The notes under the pieces: model-generated | Database searches by the model: none | Told to the model about the DNA's origin: nothing | The model's input: only the letters and a program-made list of their open reading frames with translations | Assembly (NCBI RefSeq): GCF_009765875.1 | Contig: NZ_LMUP01000005.1 | Coordinates: 1-64,000 of the forward strand | Direction: 5' to 3' | Length of the DNA: 64,000 nucleotides | DNA from: Pedobacter sp. L105 | GTDB taxonomy: Bacteria > Bacteroidota > Bacteroidia > Sphingobacteriales > Sphingobacteriaceae | Program-made: the position numbers and the translations under genes | Shown: one piece after another, positions 1 to 7,692 of the stretch | Layout: the number at the start of each line of letters is the position of its first letter | How positions within the stretch are numbered: the stretch's first letter is position 1

Positions 1-576
1 TCTAACAAAAAAGTGGCCCGCTTAACACAGGGAGCAGCATTCCGTTACCTCTCTCATCTATCTGAAATCAACTATCAGGCAGCAAGGGATCTCGATAAAG
101 AACTATTGAACCGACTTTCTTCGTGTCAGTTTATTCAACAAAAAGAAAACGTTCTGGTTACAGGTCCTACTGGTGTTGGAAAAAGCTTTATTGTATCAGC
201 ATTGGGGCACCAGGCTTGTGCAATGGGTTATAAAGTGGCTTACTACAATACCTCTAAACTTTTTACCCGACTGAATGGTGCCAAGGCAGACAACTCTTTG
301 TACAGAGAGATAGCGCGTATTGAAAAACAGGATCTGCTCATTCTTGATGACTTTGGGCTTCAAAATCTGGATAAAACGCAACGAGATCTATTGATGGAAA
401 TTATCGAGGACAGGCACAATAAGAAATCTACCATAATTGCTTCACAATTGCCTGTAAGTACCTGGTATGAAGTGATTGGTGAGGGAACTATTGCCGATGC
501 GATACTTGATCGCTTGGTGCATGGCGCACATCGTATAAGTTTGTCGGGTGAATCGTTGAGGAAAGTAAAAAAATAA
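1..576 (+). CDS. istB: IstB-like ATPase of IS21-family element (5' partial)
   Basis: This is the ATP-binding helper protein of IS21 transposition, which works with the IstA transposase in target-site handling. The reading frame is open to base 1, so the gene is cut by the window edge; a GTG at 13 is only an internal candidate start. Counted from that GTG, the Walker A motif GPTGVGKS is at residues 51-58 and the Walker B LLILDDFG at about 108-115, with the usual downstream RLVHGAHRI segment of IstB/DnaC-type AAA+ proteins near the C terminus. About 190 residues are visible against the roughly 240-260 normal for the family. It is followed directly by the element's terminal repeats. The assignment is firm. 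Confidence 0.93.
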   Translation, partial: SNKKVARLTQGAAFRYLSHLSEINYQAARDLDKELLNRLSSCQFIQQKENVLVTGPTGVGKSFIVSALGHQACAMGYKVAYYNTSKLFTRLNGAKADNSLYREIARIEKQDLLILDDFGLQNLDKTQRDLLMEIIEDRHNKKSTIIASQLPVSTWYEVIGEGTIADAILDRLVHGAHRISLSGESLRKVKK

Positions 577-648
577 TCTTATAATTGCTGGCCCGGTATC
601 ACCGATACGGCTGGCCCATCTTGAAGCGATACGCTTGGCCCACAATCA
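1..648 (+). mobile_element. Right part of an IS21-family insertion sequence
   Basis: The element contains the istB ATPase gene followed by a terminal zone with three GGCCC-containing repeats (near 590, 611 and 636), two of them followed by CGATACG-like sequence. Multiple terminal repeats of this kind are typical of IS21 ends. The outer end is placed near 641-648, where the minus strand reads TGATTGTGGGCC. Beyond it the sequence becomes the coding region of a small-protein gene. The istA transposase gene and the other end lie outside the window, so target duplication cannot be checked. Confidence 0.75.
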
Positions 649-833
649 CCGATATATCCAGAAACTACAGACGGTAACACACCGCCATAAATTGCATAAA
701 TCGCACAGAGAATAAAACCTGATGTACAAGTTGGCGTAGTTGGTGAATAAACATAACTTGATGGTAGGCTAATAGGAGATGGTACTCCCAAATAAGCATA
801 CCATCTTCTATAATGTGGTGTTCCTGCAGGCAT
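579..833 (-). pseudogene. Small WYxY-type protein truncated by the IS21 element
   Basis: This copy of the window's small-protein family has lost its C terminus. From ATG at 833 it reads the family N-terminal RRWYAYLG, the LPSSYVYSP segment, the C-x6-C motif (TPTC...LCA) and IYAIYGG. After VVSG, where intact copies continue with LQTYI...STGVPQP, the frame runs into the terminal repeats of the adjacent IS21 element (about 579-648) and stops inside them. It retains the family leader upstream. The fused tail encoded by the IS probably has no function. The neighbouring intact copy at 953-1210 shows what was lost. Confidence 0.75.
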
Positions 834-913
834 AATAAAGATTCTTTTATAGATCAAAAAGAAACAAAAACTTTAATGTAAGACCTACTCTTTTTAAGGT
901 TTTCGGTTTTCCC
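834..913 (-). promoter_or_regulatory. Conserved 80-nt leader of small-protein gene (copy 1)
   Basis: Read on the minus strand, it starts GGGAAAACCGAAAACC, then AGAGTAGGT, then AAAGTTTTTGTTTC and TTTTTGAT, ending just before the ATG at 833. The same blocks in the same order and spacing precede the other family members at 1211, 2190, 3981, 26656 and 34666, and in reduced form at 26963. It could be a promoter plus operator or a structured 5' UTR; the sequence alone does not decide. Confidence 0.7.
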
Positions 914-952
914 TTAATTATAAAATGACTTAATAATACAATAAATATTAGT

Positions 953-1210
953 CTAAGCAGTTTTGCCGTATACAAAAGCTTTGGCTCCAAGTGCACTTGG
1001 TTGAGGAACTCCTGTAGACAACACGTTTGAAATATAAATTTGCAATCCAGAAGTAATTAAACTAGGGTTTGCCCCAGCATAACATGCATATATTGCACAA
1101 ACAAAAAAACCATTACGACATGTTGGCCCCGCAGGGGAGTAAAGCCAACTAGATGGTAAATTGAAACTACCTCCTACATAATTGTACCATCTTCTTTTGC
1201 AGCCTGGCAT
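953..1210 (-). CDS. Small WYxY-type protein, function unknown
   Basis: An 85-aa protein of unknown function, one of at least five close relatives in this window. Visible landmarks are a basic start with RRWYNYVG, LPSSWLYSP, a C-x6-C pair (GPTC...VCA), an aromatic IYACYAG stretch, a helix-like LQIYISNVLSTGVPQP segment and the C-terminal FVYGK. There is no signal peptide, double-glycine leader or transmembrane helix. The ATG at 1210 is preferred over a TTG eight codons upstream, because the upstream sequence belongs to the conserved leader and the equivalent TTG frame is interrupted by a stop in the copy at 2269. It lies tandem to the IS-truncated copy at 579-833. Confidence 0.75.
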   Translation of the reverse strand: MPGCKRRWYNYVGGSFNLPSSWLYSPAGPTCRNGFFVCAIYACYAGANPSLITSGLQIYISNVLSTGVPQPSALGAKAFVYGKTA

Positions 1211-1290
1211 GATAAAGATCCTTTTGTCTATCAAAAAGAAACAAAAACTTTATGTTAACACCTACTCTTTTAAAGGTTTTCGGTTTGCCC
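1211..1290 (-). promoter_or_regulatory. Conserved leader of small-protein gene (copy 2)
   Basis: On the minus strand it reads GGGCAAACCGAAAACC, AGAGTAGGTG, AAAGTTTTTGTTTC and TTTTTGAT before the ATG at 1210. It differs from copy 1 at only a few positions, mostly in the A/T-rich spacer between AGTAGGT and AAAGTTTTTG. Confidence 0.7.
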
Positions 1291-1347
1291 TAAATAATTA
1301 CTGATTATTAAGTTACAACAATTCATTATCCTATTTCAAGACAATAT

Positions 1348-2067
1348 TCACAAAAATCCCCATCCAGAATATCCTAAACGAACATTCCATTTTTTTTTAA
1401 AATAAGGTAAATCTTTATCAATGTACTGTTGTTGCTGTTCGACAGTTTTACTGCTTAACGTTCTGCTTTCTAAATGATCTACAATAGAAGAGGTAACTAG
1501 AGCATGTTTGATATCTAGGATAAAAAGTGTATTCGCATAATCATTATCAGAGCACCAGAATTTATAATTTTCATCCAATTTGCCAATTAATTTTAAAATA
1601 TCCCTTTTCAAAAAAATGCACCATCCTGAAATTTCCCGTCGAACGCCATATCCAGGATATATTCCGCTATTTAAGTTAATTTGAATTTTAGGATGATGTA
1701 TGGAACATATGGGAGATCCGCTGGAGAGATTATAATTTTCGAAGGCTTCAACCATATTTGTAGCCCAATGATAATGAAATATTAAATCATTATTACACAA
1801 GCAAATGAAAGGAGAAGAAGTTAAGCCGATGCCAATATTCATATATTTATTATAACCAAATTCCTGATCGGTATAAACGGTTTTTGAATAAGGATATTGG
1901 TAAGGTTCTAAATTTCTATTAGATTCTATTACAATAATATTAAACTTTATAGTTCCCGGATCTTCAGAAATCATCAACGACTGAATACATTCATTAGTCA
2001 TTTGTATAAAATCCAAGTTTTGCGCATAACTCAAGATAATAATATCTATTTCTATAGTAGGTAACAT
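1348..2067 (-). CDS. GT2-like glycosyltransferase (NND-type)
   Basis: A 239-aa soluble protein with a GT-A fold signature. The N-terminal IDIIILSYAQN strand would bind the nucleotide sugar, and LCNNDLIF at about residues 90-97 occupies the place of the usual DXD metal-binding motif. The later SGWCIF and DENYKFWCSDNDYAN segments correspond to the acceptor-side loops of the family. It is closely related to the protein at 18162-18869 along its whole length. No membrane segment or signal peptide is seen, so it should act in the cytoplasm. Donor and acceptor are unknown. A palindrome-like site lies about 65 nt upstream. Confidence 0.75.
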   Translation of the reverse strand: MLPTIEIDIIILSYAQNLDFIQMTNECIQSLMISEDPGTIKFNIIVIESNRNLEPYQYPYSKTVYTDQEFGYNKYMNIGIGLTSSPFICLCNNDLIFHYHWATNMVEAFENYNLSSGSPICSIHHPKIQINLNSGIYPGYGVRREISGWCIFLKRDILKLIGKLDENYKFWCSDNDYANTLFILDIKHALVTSSIVDHLESRTLSSKTVEQQQQYIDKDLPYFKKKWNVRLGYSGWGFL

Positions 2068-2131
2068 GTTGATATCTGTTTTTCTCCATCAAGGATGATA
2101 TACAAGTTAACGCTAAAAGACTCAAAATTCC

Positions 2132-2145
2132 GGGACATTTGCCCC
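2132..2145. promoter_or_regulatory. Palindrome-like site GGGACATTTGCCCC
   Basis: One of about ten similar 14-bp sites (consensus approximately GGGWCAWWTGWCCC) found by eye in front of glycosyltransferase, methyltransferase and small-protein genes. It lies between the divergent gene ending its start at 2067 (-) and the leader at 2190 (+), so it could serve both. Confidence 0.45.
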
Positions 2146-2189
2146 TTTTTGTCAGTGTCAAATTTCTTTAATTTTATTTTAAACATAAC

Positions 2190-2268
2190 GGGAGAAACCG
2201 AACACCCATAATATAGTAGGAATAACTAAAGTTTTTAAAGCTTTTGATCAACAAAGCATCTTAAAATT
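2190..2268 (+). promoter_or_regulatory. Conserved leader of small-protein/GT operon
   Basis: It contains GGGAGAAACCGAACACCC, ATAGTAGG, TAAAGTTTTT and CTTTTGATC in the family order and ends at the ATG at 2269. The TTG of TTTTGATC would open a frame that hits TAA six codons later. This shows that the conserved TTGAT block is not an essential coding start and supports a promoter or untranslated-leader role. Confidence 0.65.
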
Positions 2269-2529
2269 ATGGACAATGAAAACAAACTCAAAAACTGGTA
2301 TGCCTATATTTCAGGAAGCCCATTCGATTGTGAAAATTATTTTTTAATACTTACTAAGCCACATCATGTAGGCATAGGCAAAACCATCTCTGCTATTTAT
2401 GCTACAAGCAACGGATTAAAACCAGAAGAATTTTCCGTTGAAACGAAAACTGAAATTGCTAACGCATTAGCTATGCAGGTTCCACAACCTGTACATTCTA
2501 ATTATCCAACTGTCTTATTAAAATCTTAA
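2269..2529 (+). CDS. Divergent small WYxY-type protein heading a glycosyltransferase operon
   Basis: An 86-aa protein of unknown function that matches the family frame: NWYAYISGSP near the start, a middle SAIYATSNG, an ANALAMQVPQP helix and a short tail. It lacks the C-x6-C pair and has a longer charged linker with EEFSVETKTEI. It has no signal peptide or membrane segment. The stop at 2529 is followed after only 6 nt by a glycosyltransferase gene, which itself overlaps a second one, so the three form an operon behind the conserved leader. This is the clearest physical link between the small proteins and the glycosyltransferases. The function is unknown. Confidence 0.75.
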   Translation: MDNENKLKNWYAYISGSPFDCENYFLILTKPHHVGIGKTISAIYATSNGLKPEEFSVETKTEIANALAMQVPQPVHSNYPTVLLKS

Positions 2530-2535
2530 ACACAG

Positions 2536-3198
2536 ATGAGTACACCTCTTGTTTCCTGCATCATGCCAACAGCCAACAGGCAAAAGTATATTTCTTTTGC
2601 CATTGACTATTTCTTAAAACAGAGTTACCCTAATGCTGAATTAGTAATTATAGACGATGGCATAAAATCTGTCGCTTCATTGATTCCTGATCACCCGAAA
2701 ATTAGATATTTCTATTCAGATCCTATAGGAACTATTGGCATAAAACGTAATCATGCATGTGAGAAATCAAGTGGAGAAATCATTATGCATTGGGATGATG
2801 ATGATTGGTATGCACCCGAATGGATTAGTAGACAAGTTGATGCATTAATTACTTCTAATGCTGACATAACAGGATTAAATAGGGTAATCTTTTATTCTCC
2901 AACAATTGAAGCACGATGGGTGTACGAAGACCTGGACATTGAGAAGCCCTGGTTATGTGGCGCAACAATGGCTTATAAAAAATCTTTCTGGCAAGACAAC
3001 CAATTTATAGATCTTCAAGTTGGTGAAGATTATGATTTTGTATGGAATTCTAAGGCAAAAATATTTGCTCATGACTATTTTGAAGGTTTTGTAGCCATTT
3101 TACATCCTAATAATACAAGTATTAAACCAGTAGAAAATCCAAAACATAAAAAAAATCCCACACTTTGGAAGGATCCTAGTGAAATAACTGAATCATGA
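2536..3198 (+). CDS. GT2 family glycosyltransferase
   Basis: A 220-aa cytosolic GT-A glycosyltransferase. VSCIMPTANRQ at residues 6-16 begins the nucleotide-binding domain, LVIIDDG follows at about 36-42, and HWDDDDWYAPEW at about 85-96 carries the DXD-type metal and sugar-nucleotide site. VGEDYDF at about 160 is the likely catalytic ED region. There is no transmembrane helix, unlike typical lipid-linked GT2 enzymes. It is 6 nt downstream of a small-protein gene and its TGA stop overlaps the ATG of the next glycosyltransferase (ATGA), implying coupled translation. It is closely related to 3195-3878, both halves of 15084-16400, and 17364-18005. Substrates are unknown. Confidence 0.85.
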   Translation: MSTPLVSCIMPTANRQKYISFAIDYFLKQSYPNAELVIIDDGIKSVASLIPDHPKIRYFYSDPIGTIGIKRNHACEKSSGEIIMHWDDDDWYAPEWISRQVDALITSNADITGLNRVIFYSPTIEARWVYEDLDIEKPWLCGATMAYKKSFWQDNQFIDLQVGEDYDFVWNSKAKIFAHDYFEGFVAILHPNNTSIKPVENPKHKKNPTLWKDPSEITES

Positions 3199-3878
3199 AA
3201 ACGCCATATGTTTCCTGTATAATGCCAACAGCCAATAGAGAAAATTTTATTCCTTTAGCCGTTAGTTCCTTTTTAAATCAGGATTATAGAAATGTGGAAT
3301 TAGTTATTATTGACGATGGTAAACGATCTGTTAAAAATTTAATTCCAGATCACCACAGAATTAAATACTATTACACATCACCGCTAGGCACTATTGGTCA
3401 GAAGCGCAATTATGCCTGTGACAAAGCAAATGGAGAAATCATTATGCATTGGGATGATGATGATTGGTATGCATATGATTGGATAAGCAAGCAGTTAAGC
3501 TTTTTAGAGACTTCTAAAGCTGATCTTTGTGGACTGAATAATATTATCTTTTTCTCTCCTCTAGTGGGCAAGTTTTGGAGATATCATGATCCAGGAAATG
3601 AACGTCCTTTCATCGCAGGAGCAACCATGGCCTATGGAAAAAAATTCTGGGAAAAACATCCATTTAAAGATTTACAAATTGGAGAAGATTATGATTATGT
3701 CTGGAATTCTGGAGCTAGCATTTTTGCACACGATTATACCGATGGTTTTATAGCCACTCTGCATGCAAGAAACACGACACTTAAGCCTTTTGAAAACCCC
3801 AAACATAAACTGCATGCGATACAATGGATGAATATTCCTTTTAATGGAAAAAGAGAATCAGAAGAAAATAAACAGTAA
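3195..3878 (+). CDS. GT2 family glycosyltransferase, translationally coupled
   Basis: A 227-aa paralogue of the preceding gene, with the same landmarks: VSCIMPTANRENF at the N terminus, LVIIDDG, HWDDDDWYAYDW (metal and donor site) and IGEDYDYVWNSGASIFAHDY (likely catalytic region), then a conserved THARNTTLKPFENPKH-like tail. It starts at an ATG that overlaps the upstream stop by 4 nt. It has no signal peptide or membrane span. Two near-duplicate transferases in one operon suggest sequential addition of sugars to a common acceptor, possibly the co-encoded small protein; that is inference only. Confidence 0.85.
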   Translation: MKTPYVSCIMPTANRENFIPLAVSSFLNQDYRNVELVIIDDGKRSVKNLIPDHHRIKYYYTSPLGTIGQKRNYACDKANGEIIMHWDDDDWYAYDWISKQLSFLETSKADLCGLNNIIFFSPLVGKFWRYHDPGNERPFIAGATMAYGKKFWEKHPFKDLQIGEDYDYVWNSGASIFAHDYTDGFIATLHARNTTLKPFENPKHKLHAIQWMNIPFNGKRESEENKQ

Positions 3879-3980
3879 AATAGTTTGTAACACCTGACCC
3901 TATGAAGATGCGAAATAGCATCGTAAATTAGTACTATGATTTAGAGATTCATCTATTTCACCTGATCAGGTAAAAGCAAA

Positions 3981-4060
3981 GGGAAAACCGAAAACCTTGA
4001 ATAGAGTAGGTAAAAAAATAAAGTTTTTGTTTCTTTTTGATTGATAAAAGATTCTTTATT
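3981..4060 (+). promoter_or_regulatory. Conserved leader of small-protein gene (copy 3)
   Basis: It reads GGGAAAACCGAAAACC, AGAGTAGGT, AAAGTTTTTGTTTC and TTTTTGATTG, ending at the ATG at 4061. A 12-bp palindrome ACCTGATCAGGT sits immediately upstream at 3960-3971. Confidence 0.7.
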
Positions 4061-4327
4061 ATGTCAGCAGTAGTAAAAAAAAGATGGTATAGTTACCTCG
4101 GTTCACCAGCAGCTGTGAATTTACCATCAAGTTATATTTATTCGCCAGCTACGCCAACTTGTACAGCAGGTTTTACACTCTGTTCAGTTTATGCTATATA
4201 TGCAGGGGCGCTCCCTTCTATAATTACATCAAATCTACAAACTTATATAGCTTCAGTGTTATCAACAGGTGTTCCTCAACCAACAGGAATAGGTAGCCCT
4301 AAAGCATTTGTTTACGGTAAAGCTTAA
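4061..4327 (+). CDS. Small WYxY-type protein, function unknown
   Basis: An 88-aa member of the small-protein family. After a variable basic start (SAVVKKR) come WYSYLG, NLPSSYIYSPATPTC, GFTLCSVYAIYAG, the ITSNLQTYIASVLSTGVPQP segment and C-terminal FVYGKA. The two cysteines are spaced C-x6-C. It has no secretion signal. Conservation across the whole length, with variation only near the N terminus and just before the FVYGK tail, looks more like a small folded domain than a precursor with a hypervariable core. It is a single gene between its leader and a strong terminator. The start is at the ATG rather than the upstream TTG at 4037. Confidence 0.75.
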   Translation: MSAVVKKRWYSYLGSPAAVNLPSSYIYSPATPTCTAGFTLCSVYAIYAGALPSIITSNLQTYIASVLSTGVPQPTGIGSPKAFVYGKA

Positions 4328-4332
4328 TTATA

Positions 4333-4379
4333 TTTAAAATTATTGCAGGAGGAAAATCTCTTCCTGCAACAATTTTAAA
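4333..4379. terminator. Hairpin terminator between convergent genes
   Basis: The arms TTTAAAATTATTGCAGGA (4333-4350) and TCCTGCAACAATTTTAAA (4362-4379) pair with one mismatch. They are A/T-rich at the outer ends, so the hairpin can serve the small-protein gene on plus and the subtilase gene on minus. Confidence 0.75.
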
Positions 4380-4394
4380 CATATCAACTCGAAT

Positions 4395-5927
4395 TTACCT
4401 TGATATTTCTTGCTTCCTTAGTACACTAAAAGCCTTATAAGCATTTACAATCCCCCCTGACAAACATAAGTCGGAAAAAAACAATTCTTCACCCAAATTA
4501 TTTTTCACCTTATGATCAGGTTTAACGACTGTTTTCATTATAATATCTTTCACTTCTGTTGCCTTCAAAGCGGGATAATAAGATCTGATTTCAGCTGCTA
4601 ATGCAGAAACTACTGGCGCGGCCATACTAGTTCCACTTAATTTCAAATATCGATTATTTGGCCAAGTTGAATATATATCTACCCCTGGAGCAAAGACATC
4701 TATTGTATTTTTTCCGTAAGTTGAGAATGCGCTCAATAAACTTTGATCATCTTTCCAGCCTGAAGCGCCAACTTCTATCCATGCTTTTGCCTCTTCACCA
4801 TTTAAGTATTTTTTATTTGGATAGCTATCAGATTTTTGTTCTATTCCTTCATTCCCCGCACCATGAACAATTAGTACATCATTTAACATTGCGTATTTAA
4901 CCGCATTATCTATTACTTCCTTATCAGGCGAGAAACTAGTAATCAAACTCAAATTAATTACTTTTGCTCCATTATCCACCGCATAACGGATAGAATTAGC
5001 AATATCTTTATCATAAGCTTCTCCAATAGGTACTGCACGCAATGACATAATTTTGACGTCTTTTGCAACACCTTTAATCCCTATATTATTACTCCTATCT
5101 GCAGCCAGAATACCAGCTACATGAGTGCCATGACCAGGCTCCTCCCCGATTATATCTGTATTGCCATAACATTTTCTTTGATATTCTTTATTTCCGGCTC
5201 TAGGATCATAATTGATATTCACTAAATAAGCTAATTGATATTTAAGTTTTCCATATCGCCCATCTAGATTAGATTTAAATGTTAGAAAATCGATTTTATC
5301 TTTTAATGCTTTAACTATAGTAATCTGCATCATAGTCTCATCTTCACTTTTACAATGATAATTTCTCCATTCTTCTTGGGTAGGATTTTCTTTGCCTATA
5401 CTTTTAACCATAGAATAGAGCAATTCTCGCTGTATTTCCACAGCTTTCATTTCCTTTTGTAAAGGAAAAATATAATCATCCAATTTGGATTGTAATTCTT
5501 TTCCTTTAGCTGAACTAGGCGATTTATTTAATTCCGCTCTTAACAAGCGAACTAAGTCAATATTATCATATTGAAAACTGCCTTTGGAAGATCCAATGAA
5601 ATTCCACCCATTAATGTCATCCACATAACCATTTGCATCATCATCTTTACTATTTCCCGGCAATTCTTTTGGATTAAAAAAAATTACGGACTTTAAATCT
5701 TCATGATTAATGTCTATCCCACCATCAATCACAGCTACGATCACCGGCACTGATTTTTTTCCATTTAGCAACTTGGAATAAGCTTTTTCCATACTAATAC
5801 CATATACACGATCAGTTGCCAAATCCATATTTTGCCAGTTTTTTAAGTCATTTGTGGATTTCTGAGCATAGCCATTACAGAAAGAAAAAAAAGAAAACAG
5901 ACTTAAAGCCAATTTTTTATATATCAT
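4395..5927 (-). CDS. S8 family serine peptidase (subtilisin-like)
   Basis: A secreted subtilase of about 510 aa. The start at 5927 is preferred because it lies 1 nt after the upstream stop and opens directly into a signal peptide (MIYKKLALSLFSFFSF...AQ); a start at 5960 would add 11 residues. Counted from 5927, the catalytic triad is Asp about 68 (VIDGGID), His about 266 (GHGTHVAG) and Ser about 434 (GTSMAAP), with the oxyanion Asn in HGAGN near 359. The Asp-His distance of about 200 residues is far longer than in simple subtilisins and includes a charged helical insert. It is the last gene of the SusCD-associated operon and probably supplies peptides for uptake. Confidence 0.88.
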   Translation of the reverse strand: MIYKKLALSLFSFFSFCNGYAQKSTNDLKNWQNMDLATDRVYGISMEKAYSKLLNGKKSVPVIVAVIDGGIDINHEDLKSVIFFNPKELPGNSKDDDANGYVDDINGWNFIGSSKGSFQYDNIDLVRLLRAELNKSPSSAKGKELQSKLDDYIFPLQKEMKAVEIQRELLYSMVKSIGKENPTQEEWRNYHCKSEDETMMQITIVKALKDKIDFLTFKSNLDGRYGKLKYQLAYLVNINYDPRAGNKEYQRKCYGNTDIIGEEPGHGTHVAGILAADRSNNIGIKGVAKDVKIMSLRAVPIGEAYDKDIANSIRYAVDNGAKVINLSLITSFSPDKEVIDNAVKYAMLNDVLIVHGAGNEGIEQKSDSYPNKKYLNGEEAKAWIEVGASGWKDDQSLLSAFSTYGKNTIDVFAPGVDIYSTWPNNRYLKLSGTSMAAPVVSALAAEIRSYYPALKATEVKDIIMKTVVKPDHKVKNNLGEELFFSDLCLSGGIVNAYKAFSVLRKQEISR

Positions 5928-5928
5928 A

Positions 5929-7692
5929 TTATTTAATAATTTGAAGTAATTCCAATTCAAAGATCAAAGTACTATTTGGAGGAATTGTTCCTCTCATGGT
6001 ATGTTCACCATAGGCTAATTCCGCTGGAACATAAAGTATCCATTTAGAACCAACGCTCATTCCTGCTAATGCTTCTTTCCAACCTTGAATTACATCTGTC
6101 GTATTAGTAATGAACGGTTTTCCTTTTTCAAATGAACTTTCAAAAACCTGACCATTAATTAACATTCCAGTATATTGAACACTAACTCTTTCATTTCCTA
6201 TGGGTTTAGTGCCATTTCCCTGTTTTAAGATTTTATACTGGAGGCCAGATGGGGTATTAACTACTCCGACTTTCCTTTTATTAATTTCTAAGAATGATTT
6301 GTTATCAGTAGGATCAATAGTCTTCGCTTGTTGTATTGAAGTTCTTCTCCTCGCATCAGCATCTTTCATCATCTTACTATCTAATACCATTCCTCCATCA
6401 ACTTCAGTAAAGATTAACTTATCTACTAACCTCTTTTCTTCTATTAAGTCAAGACCATAAGGTTGAATAGTTTTTCGAATATTCTGAATATCTGTCCAAG
6501 AAGAAAAATTAAAATCAATATTAACTTCTTCTGAATATCCAGTTTCGTCAAAGACGTAAGGGTTATTTTCCTTTTGATTTAATTGATATACTAAAGTTTG
6601 CAGAAAATTTTTATGATTGAAATTATGTTTAGATAGTAAATCAGATTTTGAAGTAATAATTAGTTTTAATACTTTTTCATTCCGCTTTTCCCAACGTACA
6701 TGTAATCCTAAAAGTCGATCTAAATCATTAACTATACTTTTATATACCATTATATCCGCCTGTCCGGTATCAGGATTCACAGATTCAAAGCAAATACCAT
6801 GTATCCTAATCCAATCTTGTGTATAACCCGATTTTGTTTCATATTTATATTTAGATCTATCTGATACCTCCCAAACAATTTGATTTGGATCAACCAAATA
6901 AGAAGGTTTAACCAAAGAATCCATAGAAACGATTTTCGCGAAACTTTGAATATACGATGTGTAGATAGGTTGGTTCAAGAAATAGGCTCTTACCGTTTTA
7001 CTATTCGCATCTCTTATCACACCAGCCCCTCCACTAAAACCTTCAGAATTCACTTTTTCTCTATAGTCGCTAATTGCGGAATATTTAACAGCAGTAGATT
7101 TTACATCTACTTGATTGCTATCTAATATAAATAATGATTGTTTTGATCCATTAAAAGAATAAAAATCATACTTTAATGGCCAGTCTACTTTTTCATCATT
7201 TAATACTTTTTTAATATGATAGGCATCAACATATTCCGAAGAAGTTATTGCAATAATTTTCCCTTTGTTAACCCATACTTCATGCGGTATACTTTTATGT
7301 GGAAAATAAAGAGAGAATACTTTATCTTCAATCACACTAGGTAGATGAACATTTTTAGTATACTTATTTCTCCTCCAAAAATTGACAGTTAACGTTCCAG
7401 GTTCATCTGTGACCGGAAGAATTTTTATTTTGTAATTGAACTGATGCTGTAAGGTATCATATCTGGGTAAAGAGGCAACGCAACCCGAACAAGTTGTCTC
7501 CCAAAAATCAATGATTAAAAGTTGATTTTTAAAATCTGAGGTTTTAAAACTTTGTAGATTTGAATTAATTATCTTATTTATGGTTATTTCAGGTAAATTA
7601 TCACCTAAGGTTAAAGGTTTAATGTCCTTTTGAGCCATTATATTGGAAAAAAAGAATATAGCAATAGCAGTTATAATATATTTCCGTCTCAT
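5929..7692 (-). CDS. Thioredoxin-like / DUF3738-like / FKBP fusion protein
   Basis: A 587-aa exported three-part protein. A signal peptide (residues 1-20, ending MAQ) is followed by a TlpA/AhpC-type thioredoxin domain with the redox pair C-S-G-C at 68-71. A middle part, about 190-430, resembles the DUF3738/TIGR03435 region of the next gene, including a YKYETKSGYTQDW block matching YRFDAKSDTKDDW there. The C-terminal 110 residues form an FKBP-type peptidyl-prolyl isomerase (VSVQYTGML...VIQGWKEAL...AYGEHTMRGTIPPNSTLIFELELL). It probably helps fold or reduce proteins in the periplasm. It overlaps the upstream gene by one base (TAATG) and is followed after 1 nt by the subtilase. Confidence 0.82.
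   Translation of the reverse strand: MRRKYIITAIAIFFFSNIMAQKDIKPLTLGDNLPEITINKIINSNLQSFKTSDFKNQLLIIDFWETTCSGCVASLPRYDTLQHQFNYKIKILPVTDEPGTLTVNFWRRNKYTKNVHLPSVIEDKVFSLYFPHKSIPHEVWVNKGKIIAITSSEYVDAYHIKKVLNDEKVDWPLKYDFYSFNGSKQSLFILDSNQVDVKSTAVKYSAISDYREKVNSEGFSGGAGVIRDANSKTVRAYFLNQPIYTSYIQSFAKIVSMDSLVKPSYLVDPNQIVWEVSDRSKYKYETKSGYTQDWIRIHGICFESVNPDTGQADIMVYKSIVNDLDRLLGLHVRWEKRNEKVLKLIITSKSDLLSKHNFNHKNFLQTLVYQLNQKENNPYVFDETGYSEEVNIDFNFSSWTDIQNIRKTIQPYGLDLIEEKRLVDKLIFTEVDGGMVLDSKMMKDADARRRTSIQQAKTIDPTDNKSFLEINKRKVGVVNTPSGLQYKILKQGNGTKPIGNERVSVQYTGMLINGQVFESSFEKGKPFITNTTDVIQGWKEALAGMSVGSKWILYVPAELAYGEHTMRGTIPPNSTLIFELELLQIIK

Noticed and set aside
834..913. Known riboswitch (for example preQ1 or c-di-GMP type) in the leader
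   Set aside because: The conserved blocks do not match any consensus I can recall, and the only pairing seen is 3-4 bp.
953..1210. Lanthipeptide or double-glycine bacteriocin precursor
   Set aside because: No GG or leader-core boundary, no LanB/LanM/LanC or peptidase-containing transporter gene nearby, and the whole length is conserved rather than only a leader.
4037..4060. TTG-initiated eight-residue extension (MIDKRFFI-like) of the small proteins
   Set aside because: The corresponding frame hits a stop in the copy at 2269 and is missing at 27016, while the DNA block is conserved; it is better explained as part of the leader.
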